The notes: generated by a model from the sequence alone, not told the origin. DNA of 64,000 nucleotides from Bacteroidota bacterium (GCA_016711505.1 JADJSV010000003.1:434001-498000), one strand, 5' to 3'; positions 34,049-42,889 are shown, numbered from the stretch's first letter. Made by a program: numbers and translations.

Positions 34049-35295
34049 AATTATTAAATCGTGTATCTGTATACTACCTTGTAATTTCGCTCTTCGTATT
34101 TTCATTCGGAGGACTATTTTTCTATTTTGTTTTCAAAGATGAAGTTTATGAAGAACTTGATGAACAATTACGCGATGAGAAAAGAGACCTTGAACGTATT
34201 CTTGCAAATTCTGATTCCCTTAATGTAAAATACAATGGTGTAAATTTTTTCATTGAATCAACACCGGCCCCTTCAGTTTTCAAAACCGAAAGAAAGGACA
34301 CGAGTATGCTCCATGAATTTGAAGGAGAGCAACATTTCAGACAATGGCGGTTTAGTGTAAGCAAGGATGATAAGATCTATGCTGTCACATTGCGAAAGTC
34401 TTTAATAGATGTTGAAGATCTTGCGGAACAAATTGCTTTGGCCATGTTCTACGCTTATCTCGCTTTCATTTTTATATCTGTCATCCTGAATTATGTTATT
34501 TTAAATCGGATCTTCAATCCATTTTATAAAACACTTGCAGAGCTCCGGAAATATTCTCTCAATGCATTAGTTCCTTTACGCTTTTCAGAAAGCAATACGA
34601 CTGAATTCAATCAATTGAATTCGGAATTGATGGAATTAAGTAATAGGATCATTTCTGATTATAAAAATATAAAAGAATTCAATCAGAATGCGTCACATGA
34701 AATTCAGACTCCTCTTGCCATTATCAAAAACAAACTAGAATTACTGATGCAAAGTAGTGAATTGAAAGAAGCCGACGCTGAATTGATTGTTTCTTCCTAT
34801 GAAACTACTCACCGATTATCGAAATTGGTCCAATCGCTTTTGCTTCTTACAAAAATTGAGAACCATGAATTTGTTACAACAGAGAAAGTAAATCTATTCT
34901 TGACTACAAAGTTATTAGCCGAATCAATGCATGAGGAGCTTGAATTGAAAAACCTTAAAATTAGTATCAACTCTGATTCAGATTTCATTTGCACTATTCA
35001 TCCCTATCTGGCAGAAATATTGATCAGAAATCTCTTGTCTAATGTATTACGTTATACTGAAGCAGATGGCGAAGTGAAAATTGTTTCTTCTGATCGGGAA
35101 CTTTCAATATTAAATTCCGGTATTCCTTTTTCATTTGATCCTGAAATGATTTTCAGAAGATTCTTTTATGCAGGAAATTCTTCTGTTTCTCAAGGTATTG
35201 GTCTGTCTTTGGTAAAAAAGATCGCAAATGCTTTTGACCTGAAAATTGAATATTCGTACGATGCTGGCTTTCACAGATTTACATTGAAAAAATAG
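34045..35295 (+). CDS. Membrane sensor histidine kinase, HisKA class
   Basis: 416 residues from ATG 34045, which overlaps the regulator stop as ATGA; ATG 34039 is an alternative. Two membrane helices (about 8-30 and 135-160) flank a periplasmic sensor of about 100 residues with no known domain. H218 in ASHEIQTPLAI is the phosphoacceptor. The HATPase domain has LIRNLLSNVLRYT and SQGIGLSLVKKI; the central ATP-lid portion is short, as often in Bacteroidota. It should act with the regulator just upstream. Confidence 0.93.
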   Translation: MKLLNRVSVYYLVISLFVFSFGGLFFYFVFKDEVYEELDEQLRDEKRDLERILANSDSLNVKYNGVNFFIESTPAPSVFKTERKDTSMLHEFEGEQHFRQWRFSVSKDDKIYAVTLRKSLIDVEDLAEQIALAMFYAYLAFIFISVILNYVILNRIFNPFYKTLAELRKYSLNALVPLRFSESNTTEFNQLNSELMELSNRIISDYKNIKEFNQNASHEIQTPLAIIKNKLELLMQSSELKEADAELIVSSYETTHRLSKLVQSLLLLTKIENHEFVTTEKVNLFLTTKLLAESMHEELELKNLKISINSDSDFICTIHPYLAEILIRNLLSNVLRYTEADGEVKIVSSDRELSILNSGIPFSFDPEMIFRRFFYAGNSSVSQGIGLSLVKKIANAFDLKIEYSYDAGFHRFTLKK

Positions 35296-35330
35296 CTTCA
35301 AATTTGCTTCAAATTTGAAGGGTAGTTTTG
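35295..35330 (+). promoter_or_regulatory. 11-bp direct repeat plus -7 element: likely response-regulator-dependent promoter
   Basis: GCTTCAAATTT is repeated exactly at 35295-35305 and 35306-35316. After 6 bp comes TAGTTTTG (35323-35330), a full TAnnTTTG match. No TTG box is at the normal spacing; the repeats occupy that region, as expected for an activator-dependent promoter. The site lies right after the kinase stop and before the envelope genes. Confidence 0.55.
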
Positions 35331-35375
35331 CAGTCAATAATCAACAACATCCATGTTGTGTCAAAAAAACTGCGA

Positions 35376-36614
35376 ATGAAATCAATATTCAAGATCTCTT
35401 TAATTTCTATTTTATGTTTTGGTGCTTTTAGCATTATAGCAGGAAATGTTTTGTCAATTGAACCTCCTTCTATTGTTTCTTCAAAACTGAAAGAACTTTA
35501 TCCTGCTGCTTCTCTTGTTCAATGGGAACAGGAAAAAGAAAATTATGAAGCAGAATTCACAATTAATGGAAGAGAAGTGGAAGTCCTATTTTCACCATCA
35601 GGAATAGTTCTTTCTGAGGACAAGGAAGTATTGATATCGGAAATCCCTGATGCAGTAGTGAAGTCTTTCAATAAAGAGTATTCTAAATTCAAGATCACTC
35701 AGGCTTTTTTACTTTGGTCAAATGAACATGTCCAATATAAATTGATTGCATCGTCTGTAAAAGACAGAGTGCATCTTTGGATTGATGATTCCGGAACGAT
35801 TGAATCCAGGAAGGTGTTTGTGAGGGAAAAGAAATCAATTGTAAAATCATCGTATGGAGGTGGGCTGTCCAGTATTATTACAAAATGGGATCTGCCTCCT
35901 GTTTTGAGAGAAGTCAGTGGAATTGCAATGCATGAAAATAATGTCGTTGCGTGTGTCCAGGATGAAATCGGAACGGTATTCTTTTATGATTTGGCAAAGA
36001 AGATGATTGTTGACTCAATTCAGTTTGGCGGTCCGGGCGACTTTGAAGGGATATCTATTGTAGGCGATGATATTTATGTTTTAAGAAGTGACGGCCAATT
36101 AACCTGTATCAGTAACTTTGAAACTACACGGAAGATCACTGTTCATTTCCTGAAATTGCCCCAGGGCTTTCAGAATTTTGAAGGCTTGTGTCTTGATCAA
36201 AAGAATAACAGATTGCTGATCGCGCCACGTTTGTTTGATTCAGCAAACAGGACAGTAAAAAATATTTATGCTTTCGATCTGGTGACAAAGCAGTTTTCCG
36301 GAAATCCGGTGTATTCAATTAAATTAAATGATCAGATCTTCAATTCAGTTGTTACCAAAAAAGAAGCTTTGATACCTTCTGAAATTTTTGTTCATCCGGT
36401 TTCAGGAAAGATCTATCTGACGGATGCACGAAATAAATACGTTTTGATTTCAGATTCAAATGGAAGTCCTGCTAAGCTCCTTCCGCTTGACCCAACATTG
36501 TTTGCAAAAACTGAAGGGATAACTATGGATTCTGAAGGAATGATCTATTTGTCGAATGAAGGTAAAACAGGACCGGCAACATTGATCAAAATTTCTCCGG
36601 ATAAATTTGATTAA
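35376..36614 (+). CDS. Secreted protein with PepSY-like N-terminus and SdiA-regulated-type beta-propeller
   Basis: 412 residues from ATG 35376; a TTG 48 bases earlier would precede the predicted transcription start. Signal peptide about residues 1-23. Residues about 30-140 look like two PepSY-like/DUF2874 modules (LKELYPAASLVQWEQEKENYEAEF). Residues about 165-410 form repeated beta blades (VSGIAMHENNVVAC, DFEGISIVGDDIYVL, NFEGLCLDQKNNRLLIAP, TEGITMDSEGMIYLSNEG) typical of the SdiA-regulated family. The function is unknown. First gene of a four-gene envelope operon. Confidence 0.75.
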   Translation: MKSIFKISLISILCFGAFSIIAGNVLSIEPPSIVSSKLKELYPAASLVQWEQEKENYEAEFTINGREVEVLFSPSGIVLSEDKEVLISEIPDAVVKSFNKEYSKFKITQAFLLWSNEHVQYKLIASSVKDRVHLWIDDSGTIESRKVFVREKKSIVKSSYGGGLSSIITKWDLPPVLREVSGIAMHENNVVACVQDEIGTVFFYDLAKKMIVDSIQFGGPGDFEGISIVGDDIYVLRSDGQLTCISNFETTRKITVHFLKLPQGFQNFEGLCLDQKNNRLLIAPRLFDSANRTVKNIYAFDLVTKQFSGNPVYSIKLNDQIFNSVVTKKEALIPSEIFVHPVSGKIYLTDARNKYVLISDSNGSPAKLLPLDPTLFAKTEGITMDSEGMIYLSNEGKTGPATLIKISPDKFD

Positions 36615-36631
36615 TTATTTCAAGAAAAAAT

Positions 36632-37069
36632 ATGATAAAATTTAATTTCAGGATTCCCGTGCTTATTGCACTGGTGTCTGTTGCATTTTCTTCCTGTGAA
36701 AAAGAAGCAGGAGAAGGAGGAACTTCACGTATCTCAGGGAAAGTTTATCAGATACAATTTGATGCTTCATTCCAGACAGTTGTAGATACTGTTCCGGCAA
36801 GCGATGAAGATGTCTATATTATTTATGGTGCTGAAAGCAGCGCTTATGATGACGACTATAAATCCAGCTTCGATGGGAGTTTTAAATTTGAATTTCTTCA
36901 AAAAGGCAAATACAGACTTTTTGCCTATTCAGATGATTCTACCGGAGCATTTAATGGAAATCTAAATCCTGAGAGTCGCGATGTTCCATCGTTTGTTGAT
37001 GTCGAAATTGGAAGTAATGGTGATGAAACAACCTCTCCGGTAATTTATATCCTTAAAAATAATCAATGA
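36632..37069 (+). CDS. Lipoprotein of unknown function
   Basis: 145 residues. Lipobox VAFSSC gives a mature N-terminal cysteine at about residue 22, followed by acidic and glycine residues. The body looks like a small beta-sandwich: SGKVYQIQF, DVYIIYGAESS, GSFKFEFLQKGKYRLFAYSDD, resembling carboxypeptidase-regulatory or transthyretin-like folds. It shares a 4-bp overlap with the next gene, so it belongs to the envelope operon. Confidence 0.75.
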   Translation: MIKFNFRIPVLIALVSVAFSSCEKEAGEGGTSRISGKVYQIQFDASFQTVVDTVPASDEDVYIIYGAESSAYDDDYKSSFDGSFKFEFLQKGKYRLFAYSDDSTGAFNGNLNPESRDVPSFVDVEIGSNGDETTSPVIYILKNNQ

Positions 37070-37629
37070 TGAAAATTATTTTGTTGATCCTGTTATCACT
37101 GATGAGCACCTTTGTGAATGCTCAGAGCAAAAAGGATGTTATCAAGAATAAGATCAAAGCGATCAAGGTTGTTACAACGGTAATGAAACCGGATGGTCAG
37201 ACGATTATCCCGGAAGTTTTTGAAAGATATGCGCCGAATGGTGAAGTCACAGAGAAAATAGAGTATGATAAGGAGGGAAAAGTTAAATCGCATGAAGCCT
37301 ATGTTTTTAATAAGAAAGGTGACCTTATCGAAGAGAAAATATTTGATGAGAAGTCTGTCTTAAAAAAACGGAGAGTGTCGACCTATAATTCTGATGGAGT
37401 TAAGACAGAAGAAAATCGCTATGATGGAAATGGCAAACTCGTAGAAAGAGAGATGTACACTTATAATGCAAATGGTGACCGGACAATAGAACTAACTTTT
37501 AATGTTAAGGGAGAATTGATCCGTAAGGCTTTTATTATTTATGACAAAAGGGGATTGAAGGTAGAAAAGAAAACGATGGATCCGAAAGACAAGCTTCTGG
37601 ATGTAAAGAAGTATACCTACGAATTCTGA
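37066..37629 (+). CDS. Secreted protein with YD/MORN-like repeats
   Basis: 187 residues with a signal peptide ending VNAQ. About six repeats of the type Y(N/D)xxGxxxExxxYD follow (EKIEYDKEGKVKSHEAYVF, STYNSDGVKTEENRYDGNG, YTYNANGDRTIELTFNVKG). The repeat form recalls Rhs/YD and YwqK-type beta-hairpin repeats. No enzyme site is visible. It overlaps the upstream lipoprotein gene by 4 bp and is 13 bp from the next gene. Confidence 0.75.
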   Translation: MMKIILLILLSLMSTFVNAQSKKDVIKNKIKAIKVVTTVMKPDGQTIIPEVFERYAPNGEVTEKIEYDKEGKVKSHEAYVFNKKGDLIEEKIFDEKSVLKKRRVSTYNSDGVKTEENRYDGNGKLVEREMYTYNANGDRTIELTFNVKGELIRKAFIIYDKRGLKVEKKTMDPKDKLLDVKKYTYEF

Positions 37630-37642
37630 TTTCAATATTACT

Positions 37643-38317
37643 ATGAATCGCAAACTCCCGTTTTATTTACTGGTATGTTTTATTGGTTTTAGTTTCACTG
37701 CTAATTCACTCGACCATGACCTGAGTTTCTGGACATCGGTTGCATTAAAACATAAGTTTACTACCAGATCATCTGTTGAAATTGCTTTTCAGGAAAGGCA
37801 AAATAGAAATTTGCTCACAAATGATTCATGGTTAGGTGAAGCCGGATTTGAATATAAGTTTTCGAAGGACTTCAGTGCTTCAATTAACTACAGATTCATT
37901 GCGAAAAATGAACTAAAATATTTTTCAAGCCGGCATCGTGGGTATGTTGATCTGAAGTATAAATTCAAATTCAGCAAAGTCACAGTTAATCTCCGTGAAC
38001 GAATACAGTCACAAATAAAAGACGTATATTCAAGCGAAACAGGAAAAATTCCTGAATATGTTTCGCGGACAAAAGCGGTCTTTAAGTTTGATGTTGGAGA
38101 AAGGTATACCCCTTATGTCGCCACTGAAATGTATTTTCAGATCAGAGTTCCTAATTCAGAAGGTTATAACATCAATCGATTCAGGTATGAATGTGGATTT
38201 GATTATGAATTCAACCTGATTCATCAGTTGAATGCTTTTTTTATGTACCAGCAAAATCTGGAGGAAACTTTAAATGATGTGGTTTTTGGGGTAGGCTATA
38301 CATACAATCTTCAGTAA
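37643..38317 (+). CDS. DUF2490-family outer-membrane beta-barrel protein
   Basis: 224 residues with a signal peptide (MNRKLPFYLLVCFIGFSFTANS). Beta-strand pattern and family segments such as LSFWTSVALKHKFT, ASINYRFIAKNELKYFSSRHRGYVDL, and a C-terminal strand ending VVFGVGYTYNLQ with an aromatic near the end, as required for barrel insertion. DUF2490 proteins are outer-membrane barrels of unknown role. Last gene of the envelope operon. Confidence 0.85.
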   Translation: MNRKLPFYLLVCFIGFSFTANSLDHDLSFWTSVALKHKFTTRSSVEIAFQERQNRNLLTNDSWLGEAGFEYKFSKDFSASINYRFIAKNELKYFSSRHRGYVDLKYKFKFSKVTVNLRERIQSQIKDVYSSETGKIPEYVSRTKAVFKFDVGERYTPYVATEMYFQIRVPNSEGYNINRFRYECGFDYEFNLIHQLNAFFMYQQNLEETLNDVVFGVGYTYNLQ

Positions 38318-38332
38318 GTTGTTCCATTAAAC

Positions 38333-38354
38333 TCAAATTTTCATCAAATTTTCA
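38333..38354 (+). promoter_or_regulatory. 11-bp direct repeat upstream of the M16 peptidase operon
   Basis: TCAAATTTTCA occurs twice in tandem with an 11-bp period. The shared core TCAAATTT-N3-TCAAATTT is the same as in the site at 35298-35316, pointing to one regulator. No clear TAnnTTTG box follows at the same distance. Confidence 0.5.
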
Positions 38355-38452
38355 AGCCTTTTTATCGTAACTGATATTCTTAAAGTTTGTTAAGATGACG
38401 TGCCATTCATAAACAAAATATAACTTGCTTTCGATAAAAAATCAGCCTGTTT

Positions 38453-39832
38453 ATGAAACGACCTATCCGCTCATTACTTGCTGCATTGTTAATTGGATGT
38501 GCATTTCAATTATCAGCAGCAGAATCTACTCTTCCTTCCAATTTCTTTTCAAAGAAATTAAATAATGGCCTGGAAGTACTGGTTATTGAGGATGCTTCTG
38601 TCCCTTTAGCTACAATTGAAATTTGTGTCCGTAACGGAAGTTATACAGAACCGCCGGAGTACAATGGTCTTTCGCATTTGTATGAACATATGTTCTTCAA
38701 GGCAAATAAAGATTATCCTTCGCAAGAGCAATTTCTGGGACGAGTAAAAGAACTTGGAGTCGTATTCAATGGAACAACTTCTAACGAGCGAGTGAATTAT
38801 TACGTTACTCTGGGAAATTATAACCTGAAACCGGGACTTGAATTTATCAACTCGGCAATTCGTTATCCGCTGTTCAGTCAGGAAGAAATGAAAAAGGAAA
38901 ATGTTGTAGTTGATGGTGAATTCCAGAGAAATGAATCGAATCCGGTATTCTTTTTAGTGCAGGAACTTGGTTACAAAATGTGGGGTGATCACTTCTGTAG
39001 AAAAAATCCTATCGGCGACCACTTTATCATTCAGACAGCTACTCCTGAAAAGATGAAAGTGATTCAGAATAAATTTTATCATCCGAATAATTCACTGCTA
39101 TGTATTGCCGGTGATGTAAACCACGATGAAGTTTTCGCAATGGCAGAATCTATCTTCGGGAGCTGGAAACCTACCACAACTGATATTTTCAAACGCTGGC
39201 CAATACCGGAAATGTATCCAATGGTGGGACAAAACAACTTTATTGTCGTAAATGAAAATGCCAAAGCTCCTTTCATTGCTGCCGGTATGCACGGACCCGA
39301 TACAAGAAATGATATTAAATCAACTTATGCTGCAGATGTATTTTCATTTATACTTAGTCAGACAAATTCTAAATTGCAGAAAGCACTTGTTGAAGGCGGA
39401 CTAGCATTTCAATTAAATGTCGGTTATCAGACTTGCAAATATACCGGCCCGATACAGATAATCGTTGTTCCTAATCCTGCTAAGATAAAAGAAGCAGTAA
39501 AGGTACTTCAGGATCATATGGCTATGTGGGATACTGATGATTACTTTACAGATGAGCAATTGGAAACTGCTAAGAGCCAATTAGAGATAGGTGAAGGTTT
39601 TGGAAAAGAAAAAACATCTGAATACATACATACAATTACATATTGGTGGTCTTCAGCGAGTGTTGATTATTACACTAATTATGTTTCAAATCTGAAAAAA
39701 GTTACCCGTCAGGATATTAAAGATTATGTCAGAAAATATATCAAAGGGCAACCTTCAGCATGGGGATTATTAATCAGCCCGGAAATGAAGACTGCTTTGA
39801 ATGTAGATGAAACAATTTTTGATCAGAAATAA
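38453..39832 (+). CDS. M16 family zinc peptidase, catalytic subunit
   Basis: 459 residues with a signal peptide ending LSAAES. The inverted zinc motif HLYEH (residues 75-79) with a downstream glutamate in NVVVDGEFQRNES makes it the active half of a two-chain M16B (pitrilysin-like) peptidase. It is presumably periplasmic and degrades peptides. The partner subunit follows after 27 bp. Confidence 0.93.
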   Translation: MKRPIRSLLAALLIGCAFQLSAAESTLPSNFFSKKLNNGLEVLVIEDASVPLATIEICVRNGSYTEPPEYNGLSHLYEHMFFKANKDYPSQEQFLGRVKELGVVFNGTTSNERVNYYVTLGNYNLKPGLEFINSAIRYPLFSQEEMKKENVVVDGEFQRNESNPVFFLVQELGYKMWGDHFCRKNPIGDHFIIQTATPEKMKVIQNKFYHPNNSLLCIAGDVNHDEVFAMAESIFGSWKPTTTDIFKRWPIPEMYPMVGQNNFIVVNENAKAPFIAAGMHGPDTRNDIKSTYAADVFSFILSQTNSKLQKALVEGGLAFQLNVGYQTCKYTGPIQIIVVPNPAKIKEAVKVLQDHMAMWDTDDYFTDEQLETAKSQLEIGEGFGKEKTSEYIHTITYWWSSASVDYYTNYVSNLKKVTRQDIKDYVRKYIKGQPSAWGLLISPEMKTALNVDETIFDQK

Positions 39833-39859
39833 TTTATTCTTAAGAAACAGGAAATTAAA

Positions 39860-41200
39860 ATGAAAAAATTAAACTATATAATCACTCTTCTTTTTGTTGC
39901 AGTAGCGATTCAGTTATCTGCACAAAATGAAATTAAAAAACGTCCTGTTAAAAAACAGGATATGGGCGTTAAGGAAATGATGGTGGATGGAATTAAAGTG
40001 ATCTATAAGCCTTCAACAAAGGACATCATCAGTATTGCACTTTATGTCAAGGGCGGTACTACAAATTATTCTAAAGAGCAGGAAGGAATAGAATCACTGA
40101 CAATGGGAGTACTTGCTCAATCAGGTTCTGAGAAATATCCTCGGGATAAATTTCACTCTACTCTCGAAGCAATGGGAACAACTGTGAATGCCGGGAGCGG
40201 ACAGGACAATAGTACAGTTACAATGAATTGTCTTAAGAGTAAATGGGATCAGTCATGGGACATCTTTGCTGATATGGTCATGCATCCTGCCTTTGACGAT
40301 AATACTTTTAACAATAAAAAAGAAGAGGCTATTAACAACCTCAAACAAGCTGAAAGTGATCCGGATTCGCATATTGATGATCTGATCAATGTTGAAGTAT
40401 ATAAGGGAACGAACTATAATAAAATGGTTGCAGGTACTGAAGCTTCATTGACGAAATTAACTGTTAACGATCTGAAGAAATATTACAGCTCATTGGTTGC
40501 GAAAAATAAATTGTTTGTAGTAGTTGTAGGAAACCTTAGCGAAGAGGATATCAAAGCAAAGGTGAGTATGCTGAAAGGAATTCCGATGGGATCAGCTCCT
40601 GCAGTTGCTTCAACAGATAAACGCCCTGATTTTTCTTCTTCTTCTCTGTTTAAAGAAGACAGAAAACTTGCGACAAATTATATTAAAGGGATAATGGATT
40701 GTCCTGCTCCTGGTTCTGCAGACTATATGGCAATGAAAATTGCTATCCAGATCCTCAGCGATCGTTTATTTCTGGAGATCCGTACCAAAAGAAATTTATC
40801 GTATGCACCTTATTCATATGTTGCCGGACAAAAAAATCCATACAGCGCAATGTATGTTTCAACTACTGATCCCGGACAATCAGTTCAGGTGATGACAGAT
40901 GAAGTTAAGAAGATCCGTAAAAATGGATTTGATGCGAAAGAGTTGACTGATAAAAAGGAGCAATACCTTACCAAGTACTATATGAATCTGGAAACTAACA
41001 GTGCATTAGCTGTAACGATTGGTGACAATGAAAATCTGAGTACCTGGAAAACTGCTACAAAGGTTTTAGATGAAGTACAGAAGTTGAAACTTGAGGATAT
41101 TAATGCAGCCTTTAAAAAATATACAAAGTCTATCCGTTGGCTATATCTTGGTGATACTGCCAATCTTGATGAAAAAGTGTTTACTCAGATTTTGGAGTAG
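39860..41200 (+). CDS. M16 family protein, non-catalytic subunit
   Basis: 446 residues with a signal peptide ending LSAQ. The fold matches M16 (GGTTNYSKEQEGIESLTMGVLAQSG), but HxxEH is missing at the equivalent place. The substrate-binding R/Y pair typical for the partner subunit is present (DRLFLEIRTKRNLSYAPYSYV). With the preceding gene it should form a heterodimeric peptidase. The gene ends next to a repeat-filled intergenic region. Confidence 0.92.
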   Translation: MKKLNYIITLLFVAVAIQLSAQNEIKKRPVKKQDMGVKEMMVDGIKVIYKPSTKDIISIALYVKGGTTNYSKEQEGIESLTMGVLAQSGSEKYPRDKFHSTLEAMGTTVNAGSGQDNSTVTMNCLKSKWDQSWDIFADMVMHPAFDDNTFNNKKEEAINNLKQAESDPDSHIDDLINVEVYKGTNYNKMVAGTEASLTKLTVNDLKKYYSSLVAKNKLFVVVVGNLSEEDIKAKVSMLKGIPMGSAPAVASTDKRPDFSSSSLFKEDRKLATNYIKGIMDCPAPGSADYMAMKIAIQILSDRLFLEIRTKRNLSYAPYSYVAGQKNPYSAMYVSTTDPGQSVQVMTDEVKKIRKNGFDAKELTDKKEQYLTKYYMNLETNSALAVTIGDNENLSTWKTATKVLDEVQKLKLEDINAAFKKYTKSIRWLYLGDTANLDEKVFTQILE

Positions 41201-41227
41201 AGTTTAAGCTTAAAGGGGTTTCAGTTG

Positions 41228-41289
41228 TTTAAGGGGTTTAAAGCGTTTAAAGTGTACCATCACACCTTAAACCCTTTAAACCCTTTAAA
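41228..41289. repeat. Long inverted repeat with TTTAAAGGG units
   Basis: The left arm (41228-41255) and right arm (41262-41289) are reverse complements over 28 bases with three mismatches; the loop is six bases. Each arm is itself built of TTTAAAGGG-like 9-mers. It can act as a bidirectional terminator between the convergent M16 and acr3 genes. The following 41330-41376 is a nearly pure T/C run. Confidence 0.8.
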
Positions 41290-41376
41290 AATTTCGTTAT
41301 ATTATCAGAAAGCCAACCTATTTAATATTTTTTTTTTTTTTTCTTTTTTCTTTTTCTTCTTTTTCTTTTTTTTTTT

Positions 41377-41444
41377 CACTTTTCACTTTTCACTTTTCAC
41401 TTTTCACTTTTCACTTTTCACTTTTCACTTTTCACTTTTCACTT
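41377..41444. repeat. Heptamer array (CACTTTT)n
   Basis: Nearly ten perfect copies of a 7-base unit, preceded by a T-rich tract of about 50 bases. The array runs into the acr3 gene and provides its stop codon (41432-41434), so the last two or three residues of Acr3 are repeat-encoded. Confidence 0.9.
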
Positions 41445-42466
41445 GCTCGATACTTCATCCCTAAAGCCGCCCTGACCAAAAGTATAAGAACAGGAACTTC
41501 CACCAATGGACCAATCACCCCAACAAAGGCTTGCGGAGAGTGAATTCCAAAAACAGCAATTGAAACTGCAATTGCAAGTTCGAAATTATTACCGGTTGCA
41601 GTAAATGCAACGGATGTATTTTTATCGTAAGGAACTTGCATCCATTTGCCAATGAAAAAACTAATGAAAAACATCAGGATAAAATAGATGATCAGAGGTA
41701 CTGCAATTTTTAATACATCCATTGGTAATTGTAGAATTGCATCACCTTTCAAACTGAACATCAAAACAATTGTGAAGAGTAGTGCATATAATGTTATTGG
41801 AGAAATTTTTGGAATGAATCTGTAGTTGTACCAGTCTTTGCCTTTGTATTTTATCAGATAATGTCTGCTTAAAAAACCTGCAATGAATGGAATTCCCAGA
41901 TATATGAAAACACTTTGTGCAACTTCATTCATCGAAATATTCATATTGAAACCATGAAGTCCAAACTTTTCGGGTAATACATTTATGAAGAGCCACGTGT
42001 AAAAACTATAAGTAAAGACCTGGAAAATGCTGTTCAATGCAACCAGTAATGCTGCATATTCCCTGCTACCGCCTGCAAGATCATTCCATACTATGACCAT
42101 AGCAATGCATCTGGCAAGTCCTATGAGAATTAATCCGGTCATGTACTCAGGCTCGTCTTTCAGAAAAATTATTGCAAGTGCAAACATCAGCAATGGTCCG
42201 ATGATCCAGTTAAGAACTAATGACAATGAAATTAGTTTCTTGTCCTGAAGAGCTTTCGGTAGAAGAGAGTAGTCCACTTTTGCCAATGGCGGATACATCA
42301 TCAGAATTAACCCAATTGCTAAAGGAATGTTCGTTGCCCCAACAGAAAATGTATTCATTACATCAGAGATTCCCGGATAAATGTATCCTATTCCAACACC
42401 AAGAATCATTGCGAGAAAGATCCATAATGTCAGATATCTGTCGAGAAATTTTAATTTTGGTTGCAT
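41432..42466 (-). CDS. acr3: Arsenite efflux permease, ACR3 family
   Basis: 344 residues with ten predicted membrane helices. ACR3 exports arsenite using the proton gradient. The conserved cysteine motif GLARCIAMVIVWN and FTATGNNFELAIAVSIAVFG are diagnostic. The C-terminus ends inside a (CACTTTT)n repeat. It has its own ArsR-type operator 40-55 bp before the start and lies 72 bp downstream of arsR on the same strand. Confidence 0.95.
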   Translation of the reverse strand: MQPKLKFLDRYLTLWIFLAMILGVGIGYIYPGISDVMNTFSVGATNIPLAIGLILMMYPPLAKVDYSLLPKALQDKKLISLSLVLNWIIGPLLMFALAIIFLKDEPEYMTGLILIGLARCIAMVIVWNDLAGGSREYAALLVALNSIFQVFTYSFYTWLFINVLPEKFGLHGFNMNISMNEVAQSVFIYLGIPFIAGFLSRHYLIKYKGKDWYNYRFIPKISPITLYALLFTIVLMFSLKGDAILQLPMDVLKIAVPLIIYFILMFFISFFIGKWMQVPYDKNTSVAFTATGNNFELAIAVSIAVFGIHSPQAFVGVIGPLVEVPVLILLVRAALGMKYRASEK

Positions 42467-42505
42467 ACGTTCTTTGTGTATTGTGGAAGGTTGTTTTTAA
42501 AACAG

Positions 42506-42521
42506 TTCGTAAATATACGAA
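42506..42521 (-). promoter_or_regulatory. ArsR operator upstream of acr3
   Basis: TTCGTA-AATA-TACGAA, a perfect 6-bp dyad with a 4-base centre, in the gap between arsR and acr3. The same dyad with centre AAGA lies upstream of arsR, which identifies it as the likely binding site of this ArsR. Confidence 0.7.
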
Positions 42522-42538
42522 TAATCTTAAATTGACAA

Positions 42539-42835
42539 CTAGTCAAAAAAACCAATCAAAAGACCTTTTGCCAAAGCCCAGTTTTCGCGATGGATACAAT
42601 ATTTCGTCTTCGGTGGAGTAATTTCACCTTCAATTAGACCGGAATCTTTTAAAACTTTTAAATGTTGAGAAAGCGTACTATTGGCTATAGGTAACTCACT
42701 TGCCATATCACCATGATAACAACTTGATTGTTTCAAAAGCAATTGAATGATAGCTACCCTTACAGGATGCGATAGTGCATTTGCAAACCTTGAGATCAGG
42801 AGCTCTTTATCTGAATAGGATTGGTGAGGTTTCAA
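42539..42835 (-). CDS. arsR: ArsR-family metalloid-responsive repressor
   Basis: 98 residues, a winged-helix DNA-binding protein that leaves its operator when arsenite binds. The recognition helix is in ELPIANSTLSQHLKVLKDSGL. The sensor region reads SSCYHGDM; related Bacteroidota ArsR proteins as I recall them have C-x-C-G-D here, so one cysteine appears replaced by histidine. Another cysteine is in KYCIHRENW. Operators are found upstream of this gene and of acr3. Confidence 0.92.
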   Translation of the reverse strand: MKPHQSYSDKELLISRFANALSHPVRVAIIQLLLKQSSCYHGDMASELPIANSTLSQHLKVLKDSGLIEGEITPPKTKYCIHRENWALAKGLLIGFFD

Positions 42836-42851
42836 TTGATAAACGATTGTG

Positions 42852-42889
42852 TTCGTAAAGATACGAAGTAATATTCGTATTATGAATAT
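42852..42889 (-). promoter_or_regulatory. Tandem operators upstream of arsR
   Basis: TTCGTA-AAGA-TACGAA at 42852-42867 and a second, imperfect dyad ATATTC-GTATTAT-GAATAT at 42871-42889. Their centres are about 20 bp apart, two helical turns, suiting two dimers on one face. They end 17 bp before the arsR start. Confidence 0.65.

Noticed and set aside
41377..41444. Regular array that could be mistaken for CRISPR
   Set aside because: The unit is 7 bases with no spacers and no cas genes are nearby; the DUF4397 repeats are likewise coding and lack spacers.
41225..41464. 79-codon frame rich in Phe and Ser
   Set aside because: It translates the TTTAAAGGG hairpin, the T-rich tract and the (CACTTTT)n array; not a plausible protein.
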